Positions 27,282-41,115 of a stretch of 64,000 nt of DNA are shown here, piece after piece. The notes below the pieces were generated by a model. The model saw only the letters and a program-made list of their open reading frames with translations, was not told the DNA's origin and ran no database searches. Positions within the stretch are counted from its first letter, which is position 1; the number at the start of each line of letters is the position of its first letter. A program made the translations under genes and the position numbers. Source of the stretch: Epiperipatus broadwayi (Eukaryota > Onychophora > Udeonychophora > Euonychophora > Peripatidae); contig JAQFVV010000049.1 in assembly GCA_028023455.1 (NCBI GenBank), positions 5,011,149 to 5,075,148 on the forward strand, written 5' to 3'.

Positions 27282-30200
27282 ACAATCAGTACGATTTTTT
27301 TAAATAGTAAAGAAAAGAATGTTCTCAAGTTTAAAATTAATTAATCAATTTGTAAAGTATATGGATGTCTTTGTTTTGAGGGATATATATAGAACAGGGA
27401 AGAATGAGTTTTACTTCTTGTAAAGTTTTTGTAAGGTTTTTTCTAAGCTGTTATAGATTATGTCATGCTATAAACAGTGAATAGAGTATCTCAATTTCTC
27501 TAACCATCTTCAAAGAGCATGAGTACATGGAGTCCTGTGATACTTATAAAATGTGAAGCTGCTAAAGTGTCTGCCTATAACAGATGATCCAAGTTGCTGA
27601 TATACTATGCCATTGCCATCAAAAGGAAGCCTCATTATATAATGTCACTAAGTAACCAGCCAGCCAATATCCAAGAGCACTACCTCATAGGACCAATGAA
27701 CTATACTGGGAAGTGAAGTGTAGGGTTTTATTATCTACCAAAATCCTTTGAAGCTCTTTTAAAATAGTGATTTATTTTGACTTTGTAAATCTCAATTTAC
27801 TGGTAAACAATTATAGTCTCTCTAATATGCTGCTTTCTTTACTTTAAATAATTTATTAATCATTCTTTTAAAGTCTGTTTTTCTTAATATTCTATAAAAT
27901 AGTCTTATTGTATTATCAAAATGTTTTCTTATTCTATTAAAACACATAGTTAATTAATTTGATATTAAGGAAGATTGTCTATTGTAATATACTTGATCTT
28001 TCTTAAATCATGCTAGATTTATTAGTTAAGAATCAGATGGAGTAAATTTCAGTAAATATATTTTAATGACTAAAATATTTTGATGTTATCTAAATAAAAA
28101 TCCAATAATTAAATAAAAGCAAGATATTTAAATATTCTCCCGTCAATCATTCTAATTTGTGTTTTTTAATTTGTTATTTCAAAATTTGTAAATTTTGCAT
28201 TAGCCCATTACAGATAGTTTATAAACAACTTTCAATTTTACCCAAAATAAAATTTAAACTTTTATTTTTAAAAGGGGCAGATACATATGTGTAGAGGTAG
28301 ATATAATATTTTTAATTCTTTAAAACTTAATACAATTTGATGAAGCTAAAACTTTTATATTCTTTTGACAAATATATATGTATACTATAGGTATGATAGT
28401 TTAATTCTATGAAATTACAATTTAAGATATAGATTATAATTGTGAGGTTATTGTATCAATAATTCCTTATAAGACCTATGAGGCAGATCTCTAATTAAGC
28501 AGGGAATAATTTTCTCAGCAGAATTTGTTTAAATATATAATTACTGTGTAGGCCCTGATTTAGCCTTATATAAAAGATGTCCACATATTATAAACTTATG
28601 TCATGACTATTTCTGTTTTATTTTATATAAATTTAAATTTTAAGGCCGAATATTTATTATATATAAATTTAGTGTTACTGGGTTGTCTAATTTCATGTTT
28701 ATTTTATTGTGTTTCTTCAGCAGGTGTATATCCCTGCATCAGAAGATTTAATTTGTCGGGTTCCTTTTGAATATGATCATAAGATGCGGAAATATTTCTC
28801 TTATTTCTGAACTAGAGGACCTTTGTTTTGTATCATTAATTGGGCAGTGGATTTTTCTTGCCTGTTGGTGAGATTTATTGATGATTATGGGGAAGATGCT
28901 CATTTTTTCCTATTGTGATCCATTTATTTTATAGAGACATGGATATGACCTCACAGATGTATATATAATCTGATCTACCTCATCATTCAATTATTTATTA
29001 CTTTAGCAATCCAGTACTGTCTTCCTTGTGTATAACCAAGTCTGATATTTCAGCATTTCTGGATCATGATCATGAGAGCTATGTGATCATCTATTTTAAC
29101 CAGATTTTTTAGAGTTAATTCACATGCTTTCTTGGGTATGTTTAATTTGGTATCAATTGCCTACTTAAGGGATACCATCCTATATATATTGTACCGGTCG
29201 ATATATATAGGATGGATCAAACTCAGATCTGACTGCTTCAATATATATATATATATTGAAATTTCTTGTATATATACTATCACAAATTAAATGTCATTTT
29301 GTTCCTTATATTTATGTTATACATTAAAACTCTTGACACATATAATCACAAATTAGTGTAATTTCCATTATATCCAATGAGCCTAGCAAAAATTAAGTGA
29401 TAATCATTTCTTTTGTTTATTTCTTTGTTTATAATGTATCACTAATAAAGTGTTTGTATTTTCACATATATATTGTGTTGGGTGTCTTGTTTGCCACAGG
29501 GAAATCATATAGTTACAATTGAATTATAAGAGTCTCTTTTTCTCCCTCATCAATGAGCCAAATAAAATAAAGTATTATGTGGCATGGGAATAAGTTGTGG
29601 TGGTTTAAGTCATACTAGTGGTGATTTTATTGTTGTTATCTCATCACAACCATTATAAGTCATATACATTTAAATATTTCACCACTGATGGGGTTAAAAC
29701 TGAAAGCAAATATAAATTTTATTTTATTTTATTGGACTATAGAGTGATTAATGAAAGTGTAAATGCTATTATATACATAAATAAATGCTTAAAAGAACAA
29801 GAAGCAGAAAAAAATTATAATACTTCTACAATTTATAAATATATGACTGCATCCTAATAACACTTTATAGTATTAAAGTGAAATAATATAATCAAATAAT
29901 TTATATATTATTATTATTATTATTATTATGAAGATTATTTTTCCAAATCCTTATATCATCAAGATTTATTTTTTTAGCTTTTATAATTATACACTTTCTC
30001 ATTATTTTCTTATTTGTTTATTTATGTTTTTCTGTTCACTTTTGTTAATGTTTGTATGAAAATTTTTATTGACATTATTTTAATTGGGAGTATGTGGATC
30101 TACTATTAATTGTTAATTATTTTTAGAAAAATGTAAACATTATTTGAACTTAACAAATACATTAAACTGTTAATGTTAGCAGTCAGGATTGTATACTATG

Positions 30201-33089
30201 TAATATTTGAGAGATATTATTCTACTCACTTTTCAGATAATAATCTTGTTTCACTAGTAGCATTACTAGCATAGAAATCAAACAAAGAACCTTTTGATAA
30301 ATAAATATTCAATTTAAGATGATGTTCTTACTAATTAGGATATTCCGTTAAAGGTAGCTTTCAGTATAAATTTATTATACTTATCTATGAGGATTCTCCT
30401 GAATTTTTCACTTCCAAGCATGAGGAATTTCCACACTGGATTGATTTATGGGTTTATATGTAATTAGCATGCAAATTTCAAATATTTCCATTTGTAATTC
30501 CTAATGTTTAACTAACTATTGCCTTTGACATAATAGACCATATGGTTACAATATTATCTTAAATTTAATATTTATAAACTAAATATAACCAATTTAATAT
30601 TTATGCTAGTATTGTAACTAATCAGGCTAGTAGTACCTGAAGAAGACAACTTTATTTTCCTGTTTTAATAACAGTTATAAGCAAGCATAGGAAATAGTGA
30701 TCATGTGATGTTTATTGGCTTAAGATGAACTTTATGTTATATACTAACCTGAAAGTAATTACTGACAGCTGATTGCATTAGGAGAATTTAAATTTGTATA
30801 TTTTTCTAAAAACATTTTGCAATTAATATTAAGTGATGGAATTACCATTTTAATTTATTCCTTCTTAATTTTTCATTATATAAATAAAACATGCATTATT
30901 ATTTGTATGTAACAGTAATGGAAAATATTTCCCATTTTATATTGATTATACTAAATAATACTTTTCATTAGTGTTTATCCATTATGAGAACAGATATATT
31001 AAAATTGTTCAGACTCAATTATTCATAATCATTAAATTTTTCATTGTGTTCCATGTGAAGATGATGTTTTCAAACTGATTTCAATAAACTCCAAACTATA
31101 CATTCCTTCCATGAATGACACAGTTTACATTATATTTCACAATTTTTTAATGCTATTTTCTTTATTATTTCTTAAAACTGTAGTGTAGTTTTAAACAATA
31201 AATGGTACCTTTAATACTATAAAAACAATTATGTTTCGGAAAAACATTGCCTTTCTTTATATTAGAGCAACTATAGCAAATTTCAACAGAATATGTTTCA
31301 TATATTTCTGAAATAGTATTAAAAATAATATTTTATATATAATCATTGTCTTTACTTAAATACTAATTTAAATTTTAAATTAGATTTTTTCCCCACTAAT
31401 TTTAAAAAATTATGATTACTTGCTTTAAAGCAATATCAGTAAAACAACGCAGAAAATACTTTAACAATATTTATCTCATTTATTTTTATTTCAAATATAT
31501 ATATAAGTATTGTCGAAATACAATTCTAAACCAAATTAATTATTAAATTACATCTGTAGAGTAACGTAAAAATAGTAAAATAAAACATATAGGGAAAACA
31601 AACAACTTTTATTTATGTAATTTTAACCAAAGGGTTAAGACATTAAAGCAAATTGTATTGAGAGTTAAAATTTTCAATGTAGTTTTAAATGATGAAATAT
31701 TGACGTAAAGTAGGAACAACAACCAAAATAATGTTCAAAAGATATCTGTTGGTTTTAGCATTTTTTTATTTAGTTCATCCAATTTACTTCTGGAAGTGAA
31801 GATTAACTAAGTGTGGATCAAAAATTATTGCTTGCTCTTAGTATTTTCTTGTTTAGATATCCAAATCTGCCTTCAGGCAAAGATATTAAAATATATATAA
31901 TAAGGATTTAGGCAATACAAACCACTATTGATAATATTTATTCTTGATTCCAGTATTATTTTTTATTTAACTCAAATGTCTGAAAGATATCATATTGTAG
32001 TGTGTACCTTAAGATCATAATTCATGTTGGGTCAGGTAAACTTGAAAAGGTGTGCCCTATAGAGTTTATTGCAGTGGTATATTCATAGACCCCAAAACTC
32101 AAGATTCAAGGGTTATATCCCAGCACTATCCTTTTCTCCAACTTCTTATGAACTTATAAGCAATAAACCATTTGATTATTTAATCTGTTTTTAAAAAACT
32201 AATTTAAATTTTATCAAACATAATAGACATAAATAAACCACTGTCATCAACACCAGTAATGCTTTAACAAATTTTAATAATAAACTCCACTTAAATAAAC
32301 AAATTAAAATTTGTCCGTATGATTCAAATTTGTAATTAGCCCATAACAGCTACAATGTGATTTTATAATGTAAATGCTACAATATGATACCTGATACCGC
32401 TAATAAGAAACGTTATTTCATGATACAATCACAGTACCAACGTTGATTTTTTTTAATTGTAAGCATTGTTTGCAATAATTATTATAATATTTATATAAAA
32501 AAGTAGAAAAAATATAATAATAAATGCAAAAAATGGTGCTTCCAAGTGGAATCAGTTAATTACCTTTTTTAAAAAGAAAAATTACAATAAATTATTAGAA
32601 TTAAATTCAAGCATTATAATATTTGTATAAAAAGTACATTTATTGACGAAGGACATAGTTGAAAATTTCTTAATGTTTGAGATGATTTGATATTTGATAT
32701 TTATTTCAGATAGTATTATGCACTGAAATTATTTTCATATACATATATCAATCTATCTACCTAATCATTTACCTACTTATATTTTTCTATTTCTGTACAT
32801 GTATGTATCTACATCTATCTAACTGTAAATCCACCTACCTATCTATCCATCTATATGTCTGTATCTGTATAGATATTATTGCTCTATTTATTTATCTATA
32901 GGGATATCTTGACTGTTAATTTATATATATATTGTACTCTGCGTTTACTCAATCCAGGCAAATTTAACCTAAAGACTTTCCAGCTAACCATTGATAAATA
33001 TAATAATCTATAATCACGTTATGTAAACAATAACTATTAAAAATATGTACTGTTATAACTAGCTAAAAATGTACTTCTTAAATAGCCAT
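27282..33089. other. Anonymous AT-rich DNA with small hairpins and repeat scraps
   Basis: No gene recognised. A family A scrap lies at about 30630-30722 (listed separately). A short inverted repeat CCATCCTATATATA / TATATATAGGATGG flanks TTGTACCGGTCGA near 29177-29217. A tRNA-like B-box phrase (TTCAAGGGTTATATCCCAGC, about 32107) hints at an old SINE but cannot be confirmed. Degenerate TCTA-like sequence occurs at 32745-32895. Confidence 0.45.
30630..30722 (+). repeat. Family A repeat fragment
   Basis: TTTTAATAACAGTTATAAGC and the following AGTGATCATGTGATG match the 3' segment of family A seen at 42780-42824 and 50760-50812. No hammerhead. Confidence 0.7.
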
Positions 33090-33330
33090 ATGGCTATTTA
33101 AGTTAGATAGCTGGATTGGAAGACATATGGATGTCTGAAAATTTCAGATTTTTTTACCTAATAGTTATACATTAGATAAAGTGCTGGGCTTGTCTTGGTA
33201 TTTTTAATCTAATGATTGAATATCCTAGCACTTCACTGACGACACCAGTAGCAAAAACCAGTCTGAGGTTGGGAGTATTCTACAAAGCTTGTTAAGAGCT
33301 TGTTTGGTGAGCTCTATATACAACTATATA
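33090..33330 (+). mobile_element. Family C retrozyme-like repeat, copy 1
   Basis: Matches the minus-strand copy at 50200-50520 over the phrases ATGGCTATTTAAGTTAGATA, GGATGTCTGAAAATTTCAGA and the region around the hammerhead core, ending ACAAAGCTTGTTAAGAG. Boundaries are approximate and no TSD was found. Confidence 0.65.
33230..33269 (+). ncRNA. Family C hammerhead-like motif, decayed
   Basis: CTGACGA (33236-33242) fits the core (the seventh position is free). AAAACC then GTC (33261-33263) correspond to GAAA, stem III and the cleavage triplet, but the key G of GAAA is A. Stem I, ACTTCA (33230-33235) with TGAGGT (33264-33269), pairs over six positions with one G-T. Probably inactive. Confidence 0.5.
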
Positions 33331-36130
33331 TATATACAAAATAAATTTTATAATATGACTATAGAAAAAAACATAATTGTGACTGATATAGGCTTTAATT
33401 CATAATGGGGATCAGGTAGATGGATATTGAAGAGGGGAAAATCATAGCTCTGACTTCTTACACACCAGTAAGTAAGATAAGATTATCTTTAGATGCCCAG
33501 CAGTCTAACTATAGCTGGGTTTTGGAAAAAGGGAGACACATCAAGTTGCCATGAGCTTATAAGTCTCACAAAAATGAGCATTGCTTCAATATGGTCAGAC
33601 TTGGTTTTTTTTTGGGAGACTTATGAATGTTTTGTAAGCATGCAAGCGAATGTTGAAATAATTCCTCATTCCTGCCATGTTAGACCTTAAAAACAAAAGC
33701 TGCCAGCTACTTCTGGATTATCTACAGAAACACATCAGCAACTCTAATACATAAAAAATAAAAACAACAAAGAATAATGAAGTGAAATTTATTGAGAATA
33801 AAATAAGTTCAAACTCCTATTTTATTCACATTCCCATAACGCAATTGGAAAGAAACCATATTAAAATATGTATAATTCACAAATATTTTGGCATTAGTGA
33901 TGTTTAAAAACAAGTAAAATTTTAAAATCATCAATGGACACAATTTAATTTTTTTTGTTAGTATAATTTTATTTTTAGATATTTACAATGAAAGTTATTT
34001 GTGTTTGACGTGATTTACTTAATTAAAATTAAAAGTGGAAAAACTAGAAATGAATTCAGATTGTTTATCCAGATAAACAAAATAAATTATAAATGCAAAA
34101 GATTATAATCAGAGCAAAAACCTTTTATGAGATAATTAAAGATGGTGGAAATAATTTATATAAATTATAATTTTGTAATTAAAAAATTAATAAGAAATGT
34201 ACAAAATTATTAACCTGTATTCTGATAACAAAACAAAAGAAAAATATATATGCAGAAAATCTTAAAACTGGTCAAGAATATAAAAAGAAAATAATTTTGG
34301 TCTTGTCTTGCCTGTTCTTTTGGCTGGTCCTGGTCTTCATGCAGGAGTAAAAAACAGAGTATTTGCAAACATCTTCTTTCATCATAAAGAGGTCACTTCA
34401 AAAAGTTTTTGAGTCTAGCTTTAAAATGGACCAGTTATATGAAACTGTTGACAGAAGAAAACAAAGTATGTAAGCTCTTTCATCCCAAAAAACCATGCAT
34501 GGTATAATCTACATAAACTCATAAAACTTACTCATAAGCTAAAATTCATACCCTACTTGTGTCAAATTCAATATGTTTGCAAACTAACTTTAACTATATA
34601 CTTAAACTATAAGCTTATAATACAGATAGAGACATTCGCTGTTTATTATTCAAGAGACCATTTCATTTGTGCCCTAAAAAGATTGTGATAAGAATTGTTT
34701 TAATTATTTAATATTGTGGTCTGGATGAGCATGGGTATGCTTTTTCCATTTTATTAATAATTTATTGTTAAATATTTTAATTGTTTTTAATAAAATATTT
34801 AGCAATAATATAATACTTTTGTTGTACATTATTAATTTTAATTATTTAGATTTACTATTAAAAAAATTGTTAACTTTAGAGAATTGTATAAATTCCCTTT
34901 GCCAATACGCTTGTTGAATCCCAGGGAATTTTTTAAAAAAAATAGTAAATTTAGTTATTTACTGCAAATATCCTCAATGAACATTAATGAGTCTACAGAT
35001 TATGGTACCCTCATAAATAAATAAAAAGCTAATTCTGGCAGCAATTCAAATCATAATAAATATTATATCAAGTTAATCAGAAAATATAACTATGTTCACG
35101 AAATATCTGAATTCCTACATGGTCAGAATATATATTGAAATAGTTTGATTAACTAGCATTCTATAGTGCATAATATAAGGCCTAAACCCAAATATAAAAT
35201 GTTACAATATATATATTACATTCTCATACTCTGCCATTCGAAATATCAATTTGAAAACATACTCATACAAAGTTTAAATATAAAATTTTAATAATATTTA
35301 TTAAACAGAGTATATTTTCCACACTTTCACATCAGCTTCATAGTCAGTCTGCTGAGTAACATATATATTACCTATCTTTCTATTTACATATCTATCAATC
35401 TGCCTATATACCTATCTTCACATGTATCTATCAATAAATCCATTCATTCATTTATTTAGCTGTCTGTTTATCTATCAAAAATAAATGTATTAGAATCCAC
35501 ATCTCAAACAGTTAGTTCAAGAAAAAGTCTTTTTTGAACTATCTGTTTTTGGATACAGATTTTAATAAATTTACTCAGATTGGATGTAAATAAATATTTC
35601 TTAACATTTGAGGTGATTTGATTTATATATGAGTAGATAAAATGTTGCATAACTATATAGTAAACCATTTTGATATCACAATTTTTGAAATAACTGTTTT
35701 GATATGCAGACTCTAATATATTTATTCACAGAGGAAATAGCTGAAAATTTTATAACATTTGAATTGATATGAGTAGATAAATGAATGAATAAATGAATGG
35801 TGCACATCTGGATAGTTAAGTAGGTTGATAGATAAATAACTCATTTTATGAATCTAAGATTAATTATATTGTCATTAACTTCTTTGCATTAGTCTAGAAT
35901 ACTATCATTAACTTCTTTATATTATGTGTTTTCCTGAAGGTGTGTAATGATGGTATTTTAGTTGTATTTTAGTTAAATTTTTCCAAAGACATTCAATACT
36001 CATATTAAATGATGGGAATATTCCAATATAAAAATACAATTCTTTACATTATATCTAGAAAATTCTTTTTTCTTCTTATATTGCAGTTGACATATAGAAT
36101 GTTACTGGAGTTTTCTTCAGACCAATAAAA
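33331..36130. other. Anonymous AT-rich DNA
   Basis: No gene recognised. Degenerate TCTA-like sequence near 35370-35480. The open frame at 33493-33690 has no recognisable domain. Confidence 0.45.
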
Positions 36131-37310
36131 CTATAGATATAGAGATATAGATAGTCCAACAAATAGAAGATAAATATACATACAGATAGTTAGATATATA
36201 GACAGATAAAAAGTTTGATAAAAAGATAAGTATGAAAACTAATAATTAAATGGATAAATAGATAGAAATATGATAGATATAACATAGATAAATACACAAA
36301 TAGTTATAAAATATCCATCCAGATAGACAAGCAGATAGGTAAATAGTTGAAATGTGTGAACAATAAGTATATAGTAATGATAAAAATAAAATTATATAAA
36401 TAGATAGATGTATGGATAGATAGAAAGATAAATAATGTCACATTAAAAAATGGGGATGAAAAATAATATTACACTATTAAATTATTTGTATATTGCTGAT
36501 AAGAACAATGTTAACATATTAACTAAAATTAATAGTGAGTGTGTTAATAATGATAATAATGATTGTATTGATAATGAGATTGATAATAATTGTGTAGTTA
36601 TAATATTATCTATATTAATGGGTAAATAATGGAGAATATGTTGGAGATGACATAATTTTTATGATAATAAAAATAATAAGGAAAGTGAAAATTATGCAAT
36701 GCTTTAAGTGACTTTTTGCTACAATGACAATAACAAAGAATAAAAGTAGTTATGACATTTATGGTGATGATAATATTTTAATAGGAACTATGCTTGTAAC
36801 CATGATGGTAACATAGAAGACCATGAACAAATGATAACTTATATTATGGTAATAATATTAATATGGTCATGCTAATAATGAAATATTATTGCTAATACTC
36901 TGATATCTATAAAAATGAGTCATGATAACAGTTATAATAGTGATGATATTAGTGTTGTGGTTATGATTGAGAATGAAGATGATTTTAGAAGATCTAATAT
37001 TAAAACATCAAGTTACTCATAATCTGAAGCAAATATGATAACCATGATGATGATGAGTCATTATAAAAAATCTATGATAATAATATTAGTAGTTTTATGG
37101 TAATAAAGTAGCACTACATTAATGATTTTGGCTTTGAAACAATAATGGTAAATATGTCAATGATAGAGATGGTGATAATCAAAACTATAACCTTTTATAA
37201 ATATGAGTGGTGATGATGAAAACTCATTATGGTATAGAAAGTTGAGATAAATGTGAAAGTGTTATTGATGTAATAAACAGGAAGTTGTAAATATTAGCAA
37301 ATTCTAAATA
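36131..37310. repeat. Cryptically simple region: degenerate GATA then GAT/AAT-rich sequence
   Basis: At 36131-36430 ATAGATAG-like steps recur with many substitutions, and from about 36470 to 37300 ATGATAATAATGAT-like phrases dominate without strict periodicity. This looks like old, mutated microsatellite expansions. A similar but weaker texture continues at 38460-38900. Confidence 0.6.
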
Positions 37311-37440
37311 TAATAGTATCAACCAGTGCATCCCATAATATTCAATGGATGTTGATTTGTATATAAAATTTCTATCCAGTGACTGCTCAATCCATATCAC
37401 CAGGTTAGTTTCTAGTTTGTGGCTTTAGTTCTAATAATAA
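37311..37440 (-). repeat. Family A repeat fragment, degraded
   Basis: On the minus strand, AAGCCACAAACTAGAAACTAA then CCTGGTGATATGG (complement of about 37391-37426) match the second half of the family A hammerhead and its downstream sequence. CTGATGA is lost. Confidence 0.6.
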
Positions 37441-38260
37441 TAGTGGCATAATAAAATTATTGAGAAGGTAATTATTTATTTCATAGTGCTAATATAATTT
37501 TGATAGAAACTGTCACAATATAAGAGATGATGAGGAGAATATTGTGGCAGTCATAATTATATTGAGCATAACATTGATAAGTGTGACAATGGTAATTTCT
37601 ACAGTAATTACAATGTGAATTATTAAAATATAAAATGTGCTAAAATGCAGGAACACCCAAAGCTGAAGACAAAGAAATCTTAAATACAGATTGATACAAA
37701 CTAAATATCTGTATCTATGTTGCTAAGTGCTTTTGAGGATCAGGGTCCTCATATTCATAGCCATTTTGTAAATAAATAAATTTATTAAGAGCGATGCACA
37801 TTTATGCAAATGAGATAGTTACATATTCTATTTCCTGGAGATCTTATAATAAGAGTTGTTTCTTTAGTGATAAAGTAAGCTTCTTGTATTTTTCTCTTGA
37901 GATTGTGTCACTCTCTGCAAATAACCACTGGGTCTTTAGGGTGGCAATCATGACTAACTGAGGTATAGTGCTGTGTGAAAACTGAACTACAAGAAGGGTC
38001 TGTTATTGCTTTATTATAGGAGTATGTGTGTTGAGAAGCCTAGGGGATATTTTATATTTTATACTTTGGAATAATTATCCACCAAGTCTAAATTTTTTGC
38101 TAATTTCAATGTGGATTATTATAATTTATATGGTGAAAAAAATAAATAAAAAGCAGTTAATAGACAAGAGAATGAATATTGGTAGCAAAAATCAGGAAAT
38201 TTATTAAGATATATTATAACTTTATTTTTTTATTACATTATCAAATCCATATAATATTAA
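37441..38260. other. Anonymous AT-rich DNA
   Basis: No feature recognised. Confidence 0.5.
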
Positions 38261-38264
38261 TATC

Positions 38265-38455
38265 ATTCAGATTCTTTATTACTTTTACAATGCTTCATAT
38301 AATTACAACTCACTATTGATGGTTTTGATTTTCCTAGCAATCTTCTTCAGAACTTTTACTTATAAATATTAGTTCTGAAGATGATTGCTGGAGCAATTGA
38401 AACTGTCAATAGTGGATTGTAATTATATGAAGCATTGTAAACATAATAAAGAATG
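38265..38455. mobile_element. Family D palindromic repeat with hammerhead-like core
   Basis: Two inverted arms of about 85 bp (38268-38353 and 38372-38452) joined by a short spacer. Each arm, read outward, starts GTTCTGAAGA and ends ATGAAGCATTGTAAA-AATAAAGAAT. This is the same inside-out palindromic layout as families A and B. No TSD was found. Confidence 0.65.
38372..38412 (+). ncRNA. Family D hammerhead-like motif
   Basis: CTGAAGA (38375-38381), stem II ATTGC/GCAAT (38384-38388 with 38393-38397, loop TGGA), GAAAC (38399-38403), then TGTC (38404-38407) giving a minimal stem III and a GTC triplet. Stem I is weak: only about three pairs. The arm on the opposite strand has a further decayed version (CTGAAGAAG complement at 38342-38350). 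Confidence 0.5.
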
Positions 38456-38459
38456 TAAA

Positions 38460-40740
38460 TGAAATTTATTATGGTGATTATTATTTAGGATGATGATGTG
38501 AAAATTATTTTGCTGCTAGATGTCACAATGAAAACATAATAAGAATGTTAGTAATTATGGTGATGATGATGATAAAAATAATACTGAGTTTAATTTTTAA
38601 ATATACACTTATGAAAACAATTTAATAACCTTAAAAGTGATATTGAAGTAATGGTGGCAATTAGAATGATAAAAATTAAGATAGAATATCATAATTATCA
38701 TAATGGTTATGACAGTTGCACAATAAAAACCATGGTAATTAAAAGCAGTGATGAAAATGTAGTGTTTGAAGATATTATTCATTATGATATCTGATATTGC
38801 AATGGTAAGTGGGATTATTACAGAGACTGGTAATGAGCATAACCAAGATAATATTTGTATTGATATTAAGAAATTGCCATAATGACAATAAATCTATATT
38901 TATGATCACAATGAAAATATAGGAATCCTAAAAAAAAAATTAACCAGTTTCATTGAAGATAAGTGGTTTATTATTCAAAGTGATCAATTTACAATCTGGG
39001 TTAATTTTAAGCTAAATACATTAAAACTAAATGTCTCAGATGTCACTTAAATGGAACTGTTGTGTTCAAACTAAGGCTTGTAGGTTCCAAATGTCAAATC
39101 ATTCTTTCCCCCTTTTTTGAGCAGTTAATCAAACAATTAAGTATAATAATGAACATAGCATGTAGAAATATGATGTAGGGTAAGAATAAATTATAGTACT
39201 AAATGACCTTTCCCATTTAATGCAGAGACAGACTCCCCAATTAGAATTAATTTCCGGTGCTTGAGCGTCACATGACCTTACTATCGCCATGTCATTTGAT
39301 TGCAACTCTATATTTTACTGTTTTAAGCCAAAGACGCTTTTTTCTTTTTTTTATCTATCCATATGATTGATCATTGTTTTATATTAACAAAATTTCTTGC
39401 AGCAATAAGAATTTTAAACACTCTTCGGAAATAGTGGGAAAAATTTTTTTTTCAATATTGTCGGAATCAGATGCCATTGCTTTTCATTTAAATGTAATAA
39501 TAATAATGATTAAGTTGTTATAATATCTTTAATAAGATAGTTTTATCGATAACTGTATATTTATTTTTATAAATATGTTATTGTGTTATAAAATAAATTA
39601 TTTTCCAAATAAATTGTTCTAAATGATAAATATATAAATATGTTATTCCAACAGTCTGTGATGATTTTTTTTTTTTTTTAGAGGACTATGTTTCCCTTGA
39701 AAAGCTCTCAAATTCAATGTAGCTCTACTTAGCACGTTCTAATAAATCAGGGTCAAAGGGTACAACACTCCAATTTCTGGAGCTTCATGCATAAAAGAAT
39801 CTTTACAGATACCACCCCGATCTACTTGATGTCATTAACTTGCTGTCAATCAAAGAAAGCCGCACATGTAAAGCTTGTGTTGTAGCTTCTAACTACAATT
39901 TTGAAAATGCAAATTCAGAATAAGTATAGAGTGAGTTTCTAACATTTTTCATATAAGAAATTAAGAGAACACCAAATTTCGTCTAAAAGAAAATATATAA
40001 ATAGAAGTTCAAAGTATATTTTATGCAATAAAATATAATAATTAGAAATATACATAATAACATTGTATTAAAAATATAATATTTACTCATTAATTTTTTT
40101 AAAAGGAAAAGAGAGGAAAGGGCATAAATAAATAAATTAGCATTTTTTTTTTGTTTATCTTATGAGATTAAGGTCGATAGTTCAGCTTTTCGTTCTCATC
40201 TCAATTTCCATATTTATCAAATATCATTTTTAGGTTGCTCCTTATGTTCTTACTTTTTTTTTCCGATTCGTCTAATTTTACTGATTTAAAGAGAGATAAT
40301 AATATATAAAAATTAAGCAGCGTGAAATAAATGCCATACGTATAAGTAAACATATATTAGTTACCATATCGAATATGACCTTTCCTCCATATTATAGAGT
40401 AAATCACATCATATAGCAACGTCTTTTTTTTTTTTTAGCTTACAGTCAGTTCATGGATGTCTATATAACAAAACTCAGATCAGCTTGTAATCTTTAGCAT
40501 CTGGCTATAGATATCTATTCGTCGGCCGTAATGGGCTACTTACAGATTATAGCAGAATTATATAAACATTTTTTCGTTTTTAATAACTAATATTATTCTT
40601 TATAGAAGCTACCATAAAGTTATAATTGAATATTTAACGGAAGATTGTAATTAAACAATTTATTGGAAAATCTTACTTTAAATTTTTATTGCGATTCTAA
40701 ATTTTGTAATTTTTTACTAATTTAAAAATTTTTAGTAATT
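38460..40740. other. Anonymous DNA, partly unique
   Basis: After cryptically simple sequence to about 38900, the part 39200-40560 has fewer repeats and somewhat more complex sequence, for example TTCCGGTGCTTGAGCGTCAC at about 39252 and ATTCGTCGGCCGTAATGGGC at about 40517. It may be the least repeat-derived part of the window, but I found no exon, splice pattern or promoter I could defend. Confidence 0.35.
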
Positions 40741-40744
40741 ATTT

Positions 40745-41115
40745 CGTGGATTGCAAAGTATGGAAAGATACATGCTAGGAATAACAAGAAAATATTGAAA
40801 ACAAAATACGTGAGTAAGAGATCAAACAGATGTTATTAACATCAGTGAAAGAATTAAGTAACTGAAGGGGAGTTGACCTGAACATATTTATAGAAGAGTT
40901 AATAATAGAAGGATAGTTGAAATCTTAATTTGTATTCCAAGAGATTGTAAAAGACCTAGAATAAGATCACATGCGAGGTGAATGAATAAAGTAACAAAGT
41001 ATGTTGCTGGAGTGATATGGATGAGTATCTAGATATCAAAGATATATTAAACTTGGAAAGACTTTCATTCCGTAGTGGATTGACAATACTTGAAAATGAT
41101 GATGATTTTTTTTTT
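40745..41115 (+). pseudogene. LINE 3' relic (C-terminus of reverse-transcriptase polyprotein, RTE/jockey-like)
   Basis: Broken frames match the conserved C-terminal tail of many LINE proteins: MERYMLGITRK at about 40759, then a KELKW-like helix, and finally the WIDNT-like end shortly before a short (ATG)n tail at 41097-41106. Numerous stops and shifts; very old. The ending in TGATGATGA resembles RTE-type 3' tails, but the clade is not certain. Confidence 0.5.

Noticed and set aside
32090-32160. Possible old tRNA-derived SINE
   Set aside because: Only a B-box-like phrase is visible; no A box, tail or TSD could be recognised.
36470-37300. Possible coding exon in GAT/AAT-rich sequence
   Set aside because: Triplet-like texture comes from degenerate simple repeats; there are stops in all frames.
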